The notes under the pieces: model-generated | Seen by the model: the letters and a program-made list of their open reading frames with translations, nothing else | Databases searched by the model: none | What the model was told of the DNA's origin: nothing | Translations under genes and position numbers: made by a program | Shown here: positions 16,086-22,602 of the stretch, piece after piece | Position numbering within the stretch: position 1 is the first letter of the stretch | Layout of the letters: each line of letters opens with the position of its first letter | DNA from: a virus | Length of the DNA stretch: 47,616 nucleotides | Direction: 5' to 3' (one strand) | Virus record (IMG/VR): IMGVR_UViG_3300036863_000051 | Span: 1-47,616 of that record

Positions 16086-16483
16086 GATGGACGGTGATCC
16101 TCGGTCTGCTCGCCACCGCCGCATTTATCGCGGCCGTCACGGTCAGCTCGAAGGTGTTCGAGCCGACCGTCCCGACCTCGACGACGCGGCCGCCGGTCAG
16201 TACCCAACCGTCCACGACCGGGCCGCCATCGTCGAGGGTGGCGAGTTCGACCGGGCCGGCGGTGATCGGTGCGCCGGGAGCCCAGGGACCGCCCGGGCCG
16301 CCTGGACCAGCGGGATCGTCGGGATCGTCGGGGATCATCGTGGTGATGCCGCCGCCGACGACCGGGCCGCCGCCGGCCACGGCCACACCCACCACGGTCG
16401 GAGTGACCAGCACGACCTGCCGGACACCCAAGAGCACGATGCACCCTTCGAGTACCCTGCACCCCGCATGCCTTCCGCGCTGA
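16082..16483 (+). CDS. Membrane-anchored collagen-like protein
   Basis: ATG 16082 overlaps the previous stop (ATGA). Residues 1-22 are a signal anchor, then comes a Thr/Pro/Ser-rich stretch, seven collagen-like G-x-y triplets at about 63-84 (GAPGAQGPPGPPGPAGSS) and another Thr/Pro-rich tail. The layout suggests a surface-displayed stalk. The collagen part is short, so trimer formation is uncertain. Function is unknown. It precedes the HNH insertion, and its last codons are part of a 14-bp duplication. Confidence 0.65.
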   Translation: MRWTVILGLLATAAFIAAVTVSSKVFEPTVPTSTTRPPVSTQPSTTGPPSSRVASSTGPAVIGAPGAQGPPGPPGPAGSSGSSGIIVVMPPPTTGPPPATATPTTVGVTSTTCRTPKSTMHPSSTLHPACLPR

Positions 16484-16517
16484 GGAGACGCTAATGGGCG
16501 ACAGCTGAGGAGACGCT
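16479..16517 (+). repeat. 14-bp direct repeat at the left edge of the HNH insertion
   Basis: GCTGAGGAGACGCT occurs at 16479-16492 and 16504-16517. The first copy contains the stop of the collagen-like gene and a GAGGAG ribosome-binding site leading to ATG 16495 (a four-codon ORF, MGDS). The second runs into the HNH promoter. It looks like a duplicated translation start region left by the insertion. Confidence 0.75.
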
Positions 16518-16518
16518 G

Positions 16519-16542
16519 ACTGTCCCGCCTACCTGCCATAAT
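16519..16542 (+). promoter_or_regulatory. Putative promoter of the HNH gene at 16610
   Basis: ACTGTC at 16519-16524 and CATAAT at 16537-16542 are spaced as in the other endonuclease cassettes. TGC directly before CATAAT gives an extended -10 (TGn). The site starts within the second copy of the 14-bp repeat. Confidence 0.6.
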
Positions 16543-16551
16543 GCAGTGAGT

Positions 16552-16582
16552 GGCCCGGCGGCGCCTCCCAACGCCCCGGGCC
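16552..16582 (+). other. Stem-loop in the HNH leader
   Basis: GGCCCGG (16552-16558) pairs with CCGGGCC (16576-16582). After a bulged C, GGCG (16560-16563) pairs with CGCC (16572-16575) around an eight-base loop. The plan matches the hairpin at 4859-4889. Confidence 0.65.
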
Positions 16583-16609
16583 CGGCCGACACCCCACGGA
16601 GGTGCCTGC

Positions 16610-17035
16610 ATGGCGAAGGCTACGCTGGAAGAACGATTCTGGGCCAAGGTCGACAAGGGCGACGGGACCGGTTGCTGGCTATGGACCGGAGCGAAGGATA
16701 CCTGGGGCTACGGGCAATTCAGTCTTGATGGCCGATGGATCGGTGCTCACCGTGCTGCTTACCAGCTAGTCGTCGGCCCTATCCCTAAAGGGCTAGAACT
16801 TGATCATCTCTGCCGTAACCGCCTATGTATCCGTCCCGATCATCTGGAGCCTGTAACTCGCCGTGAGAATCAGCGTCGAGGGGACACTTTCGCAGCTCGG
16901 CATGCGGCCCAGACTCATTGCAAGCATGGCCACCCATTTGATCTGGCCAATACCCATATCGACGGCTTAGGGCGACGGGTATGCCGCACATGCCGTAGAT
17001 TGCGTGAGCGGAGATATCGCGAGGCTCGCCAATGA
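16610..17035 (+). CDS. HNH homing-type endonuclease
   Basis: ATG 16610 is chosen because CGGAGG precedes it and the promoter and hairpin lie upstream; 141 residues. The protein has FWAKVDKGDG, then an HNH core [20 protein letters not shown] with D-H, N and H as likely active residues. A C-terminal zinc cluster (THCKHGHPF, VCRTCRR) is typical of phage free-standing HNH proteins. It is a clear paralogue of the protein at 27043. It sits between the collagen-like gene and the lysin, whose start overlaps its stop (ATGA), so the lysin now depends on translation through this gene. Confidence 0.88.
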   Translation: MAKATLEERFWAKVDKGDGTGCWLWTGAKDTWGYGQFSLDGRWIGAHRAAYQLVVGPIPKGLELDHLCRNRLCIRPDHLEPVTRRENQRRGDTFAARHAAQTHCKHGHPFDLANTHIDGLGRRVCRTCRRLRERRYREARQ

Positions 17036-17940
17036 TCGACGTCTACACCGACGCTTGGACAGACACCTGGACCAATATGTGGGGAGCGGAGCCTGTGGCA
17101 TTACGTAGGATGTGGGACGCAGCCTATCCGCCGACCTCACCACCGAAGTGGGAGGTGGTCGCCGGGTACATCGGCGGGAACACGCCCCACGTGTGGACCG
17201 CGGCGGAGTGGTCCCGCCAGACGGCTCGCTATAGGCTGCCGATCTTCGTCCGCTCCACCGGCGGTGACGCGGCCGCCGACGCGGCCTTCTGCGTCAGCTG
17301 GCTCCGCGGTCACAGTGTCCCCAAGGGCGTGACGTTGGCGTTGGACTTCGAGACCCGCGTCGACGCGGGCTACCTGGAAGCGTTCGATTCCGCAGTCGGA
17401 GGGGCCGGGTGGAAGGTGATGGTGTACGGCACCCGCCGCACTGTTCTGCAGAATCCGAAGCCGTCGGGGGGATACTGGGATGCCCAGTGGACCAACGAGC
17501 CGCATCTGAATGCGGGGTCGGCGGCCACCCAGTACGGCGGGGATACCACCCTCGGCCAACCCTGGGACGCCTCGCTGGTGGCCGACCCCACCCGGCTTTG
17601 GGACATGGAAGGAGATCTCACCGTGCTCGATGACGCTACGAAGACCTACCTCGACAGCAAGTTCGCCGCGGTACAGCAGGGCCTGCTGGTGGTGATCCGC
17701 GGGGACGCCACCACTGACCCTCCCCAGCCGGACACGCACCCCAACAACATCGAGCGGACCCGCCAGGACCTCGCCGCTGGCCTGTCCGCAGTGACCAGCC
17801 GGCTGAACGACATCGTCGCCACCCTGGCCGCTGGCCTGCCGGTCACCCTCGAGCAGGCGCAACTGGACGAGATCAAGGCGTCATTGCAGCAGCTGGAAGG
17901 GTCCGCGCTCGTACAGCTCGCCGTCTCGCCGGCACCATGA
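17032..17940 (+). CDS. Endolysin-like glycoside hydrolase (GH25/DUF1906-like)
   Basis: The 302-residue protein starts at ATG 17032. Residues about 40-190 resemble the lysozyme-like TIM barrel of DUF1906/GH25-related phage lysins: VVAGYIGGN, RLPIFVRST, and GVTLALDFETRVD with D105 and E107 as likely catalytic acids, then VMVYGTRRTV and YWDAQWT. The first 18 residues carry the DTWTDTW-type repeat that also ends the minor tail protein at 9799. The C-terminal ~100 residues are helical and possibly coiled. It probably cleaves peptidoglycan at lysis. A virion-bound role is also possible given the tail-like motif. The first ~26 codons use atypical codons including TTA. Confidence 0.78.
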   Translation: MIDVYTDAWTDTWTNMWGAEPVALRRMWDAAYPPTSPPKWEVVAGYIGGNTPHVWTAAEWSRQTARYRLPIFVRSTGGDAAADAAFCVSWLRGHSVPKGVTLALDFETRVDAGYLEAFDSAVGGAGWKVMVYGTRRTVLQNPKPSGGYWDAQWTNEPHLNAGSAATQYGGDTTLGQPWDASLVADPTRLWDMEGDLTVLDDATKTYLDSKFAAVQQGLLVVIRGDATTDPPQPDTHPNNIERTRQDLAAGLSAVTSRLNDIVATLAAGLPVTLEQAQLDEIKASLQQLEGSALVQLAVSPAP

Positions 17941-18269
17941 ACCCGCCGACGACGCTGCGGGAGATGCCGCCAGGGACCTCATGTTCCTGCGGTGGCCGCC
18001 TCGACGATCCCGGCGCTGTCCACACCCAACTGACCTGTTTTCGTGTCGGTCATGGAGGTGATGCCAGCATGATCGACTACCCAACCGACGCGGCCAAGCG
18101 GGCCCGGCTGCGGGAACAGCGCATCAAACGAGGCCGTCAACTCGGCGAACAGCACGCGCAGGAGACCATGCGCAGCCTCAACTGCCGCAACCGCTGGGAG
18201 AAGTTCGGGGACAACCACGAGCCGTGCCTCAACGACGGGACGTCTTGCCTCTGCAATTGTCATGGGTAA
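17937..18269 (+). CDS. Cys-rich protein of unknown function, 110 aa
   Basis: ATG 17937 overlaps the lysin stop. An N-terminal CSCGG and a C-terminal cluster (LNCRNRW, then CLNDGTSCLCNCHG) suggest metal binding. The middle is Arg-rich and helical (AAKRARLREQRIKRGRQLGEQ). No family is recognised. It lies in the lysis operon between lysin and secreted nuclease candidate. Confidence 0.55.
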   Translation: MNPPTTLREMPPGTSCSCGGRLDDPGAVHTQLTCFRVGHGGDASMIDYPTDAAKRARLREQRIKRGRQLGEQHAQETMRSLNCRNRWEKFGDNHEPCLNDGTSCLCNCHG

Positions 18270-18729
18270 TCCGTCCGGGATGCGGGTGTTGCTGCTGGCG
18301 ATACTGCTCATGGCGGCCGCGTGCACCCCTCGAGCGCAACCAGCACCACCACCCACCACCATCGCCGTCACAGTCGGCCAGCCACGCCCGAACGTGACCC
18401 CCGGGGCCGTGCTCACCACTAACGCCACGGACGTGTGCACGGCTGGGTGGGCATCCAAGCACCGCCACGGTCTCACCACCGCCCAGAAGGCCACCATCCT
18501 CGCCGCCTATGGGTACCCGGCTGGCCAGAAGGTCGCCGAGTACGACCACCTCATCAGCTTGGAATTGGGTGGCGGGAACGGCACGCGGAACATCTGGCCG
18601 CAGGTCGACCATGCCCAGGCGGAGCGCAAGGACCGGCTCGAGAACACGCTCCACGCCAAGGTCTGCACCGGCAAGCTGTCATTGGACCGTGCGCAGACCG
18701 AGATACGCCAGTTCTGGCTGTGGTGGTAG
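18262..18729 (+). CDS. Secreted lipoprotein with HNH-like nuclease domain (DHLISLELGG)
   Basis: The ORF starts at ATG 18262; ATG 18280 is a good alternative that starts the signal peptide directly (MRVLLLAILLMAAAC). The AAAC sequence is a plausible lipobox, so the product may be lipid-anchored outside the cell. The mature region contains YDHLISLELGGGNGTRNIWP, which I recognise from a family of small exported HNH-like proteins (pattern Y-E/D-D-H-L-I-x-L-x-L-G-G, then N-I/L-W-P). A surface nuclease carried by a phage could degrade incoming or released DNA; that role is inferred. Confidence 0.72.
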   Translation: MGNPSGMRVLLLAILLMAAACTPRAQPAPPPTTIAVTVGQPRPNVTPGAVLTTNATDVCTAGWASKHRHGLTTAQKATILAAYGYPAGQKVAEYDHLISLELGGGNGTRNIWPQVDHAQAERKDRLENTLHAKVCTGKLSLDRAQTEIRQFWLWW

Positions 18730-18864
18730 TTGGTGGGAGCCCCAGGTTCCGGTTTCTCACCGTCCATTCCGCCGGCACGGCATCGCGCGAGGCTCCCAGA
18801 GCACGGCTCGTTCCCGCTCGAGCGGAGGACATGCCGGGCCGGATCTCACCAAGGAGCATACGCC
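18730..18864 (+). other. 135-bp spacer with a long inverted repeat
   Basis: No gene is evident between the nuclease and the 18865 gene. TGGGAGCC near 18733 has an exact inverted copy GGCTCCCA near 18793, about 50 bases apart, which could fold the spacer. A good AAGGAG site at 18851-18856 serves the next gene. Confidence 0.45.
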
Positions 18865-19014
18865 ATGAACCCGCTCTTGGACCTGTCCAGCAGCAACACT
18901 GCCGAGGAGTGGTTCGAGTACAAGTGTCGCGCGAACACTCTCCGCCGCTACCGCGACAAGCTGCACCCGGGCTTGGCGGCTGAGCTAGCCGAGCTGGAAA
19001 GGTTGGGTTACTGA
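18865..19014 (+). CDS. Small helical protein, 49 aa
   Basis: ATG 18865 lies behind CCAAGGAG; the product is charged and helical (LRRYRDKLHPGLAAELAELERLG) with no membrane span. Its stop overlaps the start of the holin-like gene, so the two are coupled. No family is recognised. Confidence 0.55.
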   Translation: MNPLLDLSSSNTAEEWFEYKCRANTLRRYRDKLHPGLAAELAELERLGY

Positions 19015-19196
19015 TGAAACTCGCGCGGTACCGCAAGGCCGCTGTGGCCACCCTCGGCGCCGCCGCCGAGATCGCCGTCACCGTCCCCCAGGATTCCAGC
19101 GCGTGGCGAACCGCCCAGATCGTGGTCGCGGTCGCCACCGCCTTCGGCGTCTACGGGGTGAGAAATGCACCTGCGCCCGTTCCACCCAAGGGATAA
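19014..19196 (+). CDS. Holin-like small membrane protein
   Basis: The 60-residue protein begins MKLARYRKAAVATLGAAAEIA and ends VVAVATAFGVYGVRNAP. It has two hydrophobic segments separated by a short polar turn (PQDSSAWRT). This pattern is common in actinophage lysis cassettes, where the protein is usually called a holin or membrane protein. Position at the end of the lysis operon, just before a terminator, supports the assignment. Confidence 0.65.
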   Translation: MKLARYRKAAVATLGAAAEIAVTVPQDSSAWRTAQIVVAVATAFGVYGVRNAPAPVPPKG

Positions 19197-19250
19197 GCTC
19201 TCCCCGGAGCGGCTCTAAGCGCATCCGGTTTCGCCCCTTTCAGGACCGCG

Positions 19251-19280
19251 GAAGGCCCTCACCTACGGGTGGGGGCCTTC
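19251..19280. terminator. Bidirectional intrinsic terminator after the late operon
   Basis: A 13-bp stem (19251-19263 with 19268-19280, one G-T wobble, loop TACG) is followed by TTCTTC. It ends the rightward lysis genes. It overlaps the last codons of the convergent leftward gene at 19263, so it probably serves both strands. Confidence 0.8.
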
Positions 19281-19664
19281 TTCACGTCTAGGATGATCGG
19301 CGTCCAGCAGGCGACGTGCTGCTTCGTCTCTCCTGCTGGTGAGGATGTCTCCCGTGTGGGCGGTCAAAGGATCAATGCTGTAGTCAGGATGGATCTCGAA
19401 TGCCGGATCCCGGAACGAGAACGAGAGCCCGAACAGTGGATCGCCCAGCAAGATCAATTCCTCATCCTCATCGTCTTCGATCTCGACCGTGAACCGGACG
19501 GAGCGGCCATCCTCGGCAACTTTGGCTGCGACGAGGTGCGCGGGCACGCAACGGCCACTCGGAAGACGGATTGGCCAAGGATCACCGATACGAGCGTCGA
19601 AGGCGCCCGTATCGAAACGCTCGTGCGGCTCAGTGTGATACGTGAACTTGATCTGTCGGCTCAT
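19263..19664 (-). CDS. Unknown acidic protein, 133 aa (split-ORF C-terminal part)
   Basis: ATG at 19664 is preceded on this strand by GGAAGGA. The protein (MSRQIKFTYHTEP...) is acidic in the centre (EIEDDEDEELILLG) and beta-rich, with no known domain recognised. The open frame extends upstream into a 34-bp tandem duplication. If one copy is removed, this frame joins the gene at 19729-19938 without a stop, so the two may once have been one gene of about 213 codons. It lies in a leftward pair next to the lysogeny region, suggesting expression in the lysogen. Confidence 0.55.
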   Translation of the reverse strand: MSRQIKFTYHTEPHERFDTGAFDARIGDPWPIRLPSGRCVPAHLVAAKVAEDGRSVRFTVEIEDDEDEELILLGDPLFGLSFSFRDPAFEIHPDYSIDPLTAHTGDILTSRRDEAARRLLDADHPRREEGPHP

Positions 19665-19701
19665 GGTTCCTTCCGTGGCGCTATCGGTCTGGTGCCACGC
19701 G

Positions 19702-19771
19702 GGCACGGGTGCGCTCCAGCGATACGGCTCAAAGAGGCACGGGTGCGCTCCAGCGATACGGCTCATAGAGG
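19702..19771. repeat. 34-bp tandem duplication
   Basis: The unit at 19702-19735 is repeated at 19736-19769 with one mismatch (A732 versus T766) and runs two bases further. The length is not a multiple of three and it shifts the reading frame of the leftward gene, creating its stop codon at 19729-19731. Confidence 0.9.
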
Positions 19772-19938
19772 AACGCGTACATGTAGAAGGTCATGCCTTC
19801 ATCGTTCGTCTGCGGGTAGCTGTAGGCAGTCGCCTCATGCCAAGTGTGCCCGTCGGGCGGTTTCCAGCAGGTGTAGCCGCGGTGCTGGGAGCCGATCCAC
19901 TGTTCTGCCCATGCGCCACAGACGCGCTGGTCGCTCAT
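19729..19938 (-). CDS. Unknown protein, 69 aa, probably truncated by a tandem duplication
   Basis: ATG 19938 follows GGAGGA on the minus strand. The product is rich in aromatic residues (GYTCWKPPDGHTWHEATAYSY, MTFYMYAFLYEPYRW) and ends SAPVPL inside the duplicated segment. The same EPYRWSAPVP sequence recurs in the other frame. No family is recognised. Confidence 0.5.
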   Translation of the reverse strand: MSDQRVCGAWAEQWIGSQHRGYTCWKPPDGHTWHEATAYSYPQTNDEGMTFYMYAFLYEPYRWSAPVPL

Positions 19939-20190
19939 GCTTCCTCCGTGGGTGTGCCCCGCGCGGGGCCCCGACCTTACGGCAGGCCGGTCATGCTCGT
20001 GAGTGGGCCAATGGGACCTCAGGTCGAGATGATCAGATCATCTCGACAGCTGCGCCCGGCCGTTCCGGATGCGGTCGGGGGCGGGACGGTGCGGCCTGTT
20101 CCTGGGTTGCGCGCCGGCCGCGGCGCTAGGTAGACAAGAACTCTTGCATCAGGATATCCTGTCAGGAACCCCTGATGCAAGGAGTGTGTG
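19939..20190. promoter_or_regulatory. Intergenic control region with palindromes
   Basis: This 252-bp gap separates leftward and rightward genes. It holds a 14-bp perfect palindrome GCCCCGCGCGGGGC (19956-19969), a 23-bp perfect palindrome centred on A20035 (20024-20046), and the promoter/operator of the 20191 gene. No tRNA-like attachment core was recognised. Confidence 0.55.
20131..20181 (+). promoter_or_regulatory. Promoter and inverted-repeat operator of the 20191 HTH gene
   Basis: TAGACA (20131-20136) and TATCCT (20155-20160) with an 18-base spacer form a plausible promoter. CTTGCATCAGG (20143-20153) and CCTGATGCAAG (20171-20181) are exact inverted copies flanking the -10 and transcription start, and the right arm overlaps the AAGGAG ribosome-binding site. 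This suggests repression by a dimeric protein, or sequestration of the site in RNA. Confidence 0.55.
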
Positions 20191-20394
20191 ATGCCCGAAT
20201 TCGAGCTTGACGACATCCGCGAGTTCCGCCAGCAACGCGACCGGGCCCAAGCTAGCCTGGACAAGGCCGTGGCCATCGCGCGGGCCAAGGGCGACTCGTG
20301 GACACGGATCGCTGGGGCGCTGGGAGTAACCGTGCAATCCGCCTGGGAGCGCTACCGCCATCAGGTCGGGGAATCTCACCGGCCGATCTCCTGA
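20191..20394 (+). CDS. Small HTH protein, 67 aa
   Basis: ATG 20191 is six bases after AAGGAG and is preferred to GTG 20188. A helical N-terminus (DDIREFRQQRDRAQASLDKA) is followed by a C-terminal helix-turn-helix (SWTRIAGALGVTVQSAWERY), a pattern common in small actinobacterial DNA-binding proteins. It could control the lysogeny region or its own promoter. It ends in a 19-base convergent overlap with the zinc protein gene. Confidence 0.7.
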   Translation: MPEFELDDIREFRQQRDRAQASLDKAVAIARAKGDSWTRIAGALGVTVQSAWERYRHQVGESHRPIS

Positions 20395-20561
20395 CGCAGC
20401 TCCAGCCGTCCACCGCAATTCGGGCAGGTCTTGCGGACGAGTTCCGCCTTGAGCGTGTCGAGTTCGCCCTTCCAGCCGCAGCTTGGCGTTCCGGGAAAGA
20501 CGAGTCCCCGCGCTTGGTCGACTAGGCGTTTGCCGACACACTGCACATTGAGACGGTTCAC
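20376..20561 (-). CDS. Small zinc-motif protein coupled to the integrase
   Basis: GTG 20561 overlaps the integrase stop (GTGA), so it is translated after the integrase. The 61-residue product has CPNCGG near its end and two further cysteines, suggesting a metal site. Function unknown; an accessory role in recombination or lysogeny is possible from position only. Confidence 0.5.
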   Translation of the reverse strand: MNRLNVQCVGKRLVDQARGLVFPGTPSCGWKGELDTLKAELVRKTCPNCGGRLELRQEIGR

Positions 20562-21556
20562 CGGCCGACCTCCTGATGGAGCGGATCGGGGAGCTGGCCG
20601 AGCGCGGCCGCCAGCGTCTCCGGGTCCTGCGTGTAGGTCTCCAACGACCCCAACCCCGCATGCCGCAGCGCGTCCCGGACCAGGAACGGATCCCGGGTTT
20701 GCCGGCGGAGCTGCCGGGCGGCGGTGTGCCGCAGCGCATGCCCACTGTCGCCGACGACCGGCCGCATCACGCTGGCGAGCAGATGCGCGGCGTACTTTGG
20801 GTGCAGGTGCCGGTCAGGGTCACGGAAGTTCGGGATCAGCGGGCCCCGTGCCGGCCGGAGCAGCAGGAAGGTTCGCAGCGGGCCGACCAGCGTCGGCGAC
20901 AGCGGCATCCAGGTCTGCTTACCGCCCTTGCCGTCGATCCGGATCATCGGCGGGTCCGCGCCAAGGGCCAGATCCTCGACGGACAGGCGCACGATCTCGC
21001 CGACCCGCAGCGCCTGGAAGTAGCCCAAGAGCACCATCATGCGGATCCTCGGGTCGACGACCGCCAGCAGCTGCCCGATCGCCTCCAGTGGCAGCGCGCG
21101 GGGCCGCGGTGGCGGCGCCGGCGGCGGAGTCCAGTCCTCCAGCGGGTTGGGGCCGTCCAGCCAGCCGCGGCTGACGGCACAGGCATAGAACCGGCGGACG
21201 ACCCGGCCGTAGGTGTTGCGGGTCCACTCCGCCCTCGGCTGGCTGTCCAGCCAAGCGTCCACGAGTTCCGGGGTGACCTGCCGCCAACCGTGCTGGCGGT
21301 CGGCGAGGAACGTCCACAGTTCTTTGAGGACGACCCGGTATAGGTCGATCGTTTCTTGGCTGCGCCGGCGGCGGCGCAGCAGCAGCGCATACTGATCCCA
21401 TGCGTCGTTGGATGGCAAAGGTCCCCCCTTGGTGCGAAGCTGACCGGCTGGTGCCAGGGCGCCGGGCGTCGCATCCTGGTCCAAGGGGACAGACCGCTCC
21501 AAGTCGCAAACAGCGGATATCGGTGCGGTCGTTGCTGTAGGTAGGGCGATACTCAC
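20558..21556 (-). CDS. int: Tyrosine-type integrase
   Basis: The 332-residue protein starts at GTG 21556, overlapping the upstream stop. Residues about 50-150 form the SAM-like core-binding domain, and 155-332 the catalytic domain. Catalytic residues visible are R184 (QALRVGEIVRL), K213 (GKGGKQTW), H273 and R276 (HALRHTAARQL), H299 (LRHAGLGS) and Y308 (ETYTQ). It should integrate the phage genome at a host attachment site. The first ~48 residues are an Ala/Pro-rich extension. It is last but one in a leftward operon with the repressor, so it can be expressed from the repressor promoter. Confidence 0.95.
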   Translation of the reverse strand: MSIALPTATTAPISAVCDLERSVPLDQDATPGALAPAGQLRTKGGPLPSNDAWDQYALLLRRRRRSQETIDLYRVVLKELWTFLADRQHGWRQVTPELVDAWLDSQPRAEWTRNTYGRVVRRFYACAVSRGWLDGPNPLEDWTPPPAPPPRPRALPLEAIGQLLAVVDPRIRMMVLLGYFQALRVGEIVRLSVEDLALGADPPMIRIDGKGGKQTWMPLSPTLVGPLRTFLLLRPARGPLIPNFRDPDRHLHPKYAAHLLASVMRPVVGDSGHALRHTAARQLRRQTRDPFLVRDALRHAGLGSLETYTQDPETLAAALGQLPDPLHQEVGR

Positions 21557-21756
21557 CAGGCATCACCCGGCTGCCACTGGTTGGCCAACTCGGCACAACA
21601 GGGACCAACCCAGTCCAGCCGCATCGGCACGAAACTGAATGGCTCCTTGATTCCGGTCATGGTGACGACCTGCTCAGGGATGTAGGCCTCGAGCATGTCG
21701 GCGCGGTCGTATTCCTTGCCGCATCCGGCGCAGGGCAGCCGCAGCGTCCGGCTCAT
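21553..21756 (-). CDS. Zinc-binding small protein between repressor and integrase
   Basis: ATG 21756 overlaps the repressor stop (ATGA), giving 67 residues; an upstream in-frame start lies inside the repressor gene. CAGCGKEYDRADM and VGPCCAEL supply four or more cysteines for a zinc site. It is coupled on both sides. No named family. Confidence 0.6.
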   Translation of the reverse strand: MSRTLRLPCAGCGKEYDRADMLEAYIPEQVVTMTGIKEPFSFVPMRLDWVGPCCAELANQWQPGDAW

Positions 21757-22199
21757 GCTGCCACCCGCTCGACCTGGGGGACCAGCCACAGCCGCCGGCG
21801 GCGCTCGGCGCGGCGCCGCTCGAGGTTGGGCACGCCGAGGCGGCGGAGCAGGGCAGCGTCGTCGAGTTCGGCCGGTATGGGAACGGCGTTAGGGTACCGA
21901 GCGGTAAGTTCGCTAGTGGACCGGTCCAGTTCGCGGAGCATCGCGGCAGTGCGCCGCGGTGGCCACACGCCTGCCAGCTCGGCAGTCTCATCAGCCGGTA
22001 AGTCAAGGATCTCGATGATGCGGAGGACAACCGGCCGCGGGATGGCTTGGATGCGTTCGCCGTCCTTCCAGCGTTTGAGCTGCTTGGCGTTGAACGCCTT
22101 GCCGCCGGGCCGTCCGATCTCGTGTTCTAGGGCGTAGTCGCTGATGCCTTTGTCGTCTTGGGCCTTGGCGACCATCTGGGCGAGCCGCTCGAGGTCCAT
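21753..22199 (-). CDS. Candidate immunity repressor (XRE-like HTH)
   Basis: The 148-residue protein starts at ATG 22199 after AAGGAGG. Residues about 1-70 form a helix-turn-helix domain (ISDYALEHEIGRPGGKAFNAKQ, then LKRWKDGER and VVLRIIEILDLP). The rest is helical and basic (NLERRRAERRRR). It is transcribed divergently from a Cro-like gene, with repeated sites between, the classic arrangement of a lysis-lysogeny switch. It has no cleavable peptidase domain, so induction would not follow the LexA-type route. Confidence 0.75.
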   Translation of the reverse strand: MDLERLAQMVAKAQDDKGISDYALEHEIGRPGGKAFNAKQLKRWKDGERIQAIPRPVVLRIIEILDLPADETAELAGVWPPRRTAAMLRELDRSTSELTARYPNAVPIPAELDDAALLRRLGVPNLERRRAERRRRLWLVPQVERVAA

Positions 22200-22377
22200 G
22201 TCGTACCTCCTTCTAGTACCTGTTCCGTAGTAGCAGGCGACAAGACCCTAGACGACACCGTCTGTCGTGTCAACGGACAGTATCACGCTCACATGCTAGG
22301 GGTCCATGTCTTGACTCATGTCATCTGACGTGTCAAGGTGGCCGCACCTTCGACCTGCCGCATGACAAGGAGTCGCA
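22200..22377. promoter_or_regulatory. Divergent switch region with repeated operator-like sites
   Basis: On the minus strand TTGACA (22273-22268) and TAGGGT (22250-22245) with a 17-base spacer form a good promoter for the repressor. Two 15-bp direct repeats, at 22261-22275 and 22324-22338 (13 of 15 identical, core CGTGTCAA), overlap that -35 and the presumed rightward start. The rightward promoter is weaker (TTGACT at 22311, poor -10). Confidence 0.65.
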
Positions 22378-22602
22378 GTGCTGAACCTCGACCTCGCTGC
22401 CCGCAAACGCGGCTGGCTGCGCAAGAGCCAGCGGCAGATGGCGGAGGAGCTGGGCGTCACCGAGCGGACGTTCAACCGCTGGGAGAACGGCCATGTCACC
22501 CCCGGCGTCGAAGATCTCAAGAACTGGGCACGCGTCCTTGGCGTCCCGCTCATCGACCTCCTCACCGAGCCCGAGCCGGACGGGGAGCCGGTGGCGTCGT
22601 GA
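22378..22602 (+). CDS. Cro-like HTH regulator
   Basis: GTG 22378 follows CAAGGAG. The 74-residue product is a single XRE HTH: SQRQMAEELGVTERTFNRWENG, then EDLKNWARVLGVPLIDLL. It is the first gene of the rightward early operon and faces the repressor, as expected of a Cro-type protein. Its stop overlaps the ParB-like start (GTGA). Confidence 0.75.
   Translation: MLNLDLAARKRGWLRKSQRQMAEELGVTERTFNRWENGHVTPGVEDLKNWARVLGVPLIDLLTEPEPDGEPVAS

Noticed and set aside
15729-16483. Rz/Rz1-like spanin pair
   Set aside because: Membrane anchor plus coiled coil fits, but the partner lacks a lipobox and the likely host has no outer membrane.
19197-20190. attP core next to a tRNA-like sequence
   Set aside because: No tRNA 3' end or recognisable core could be seen by eye; comparison with host genomes would be needed.
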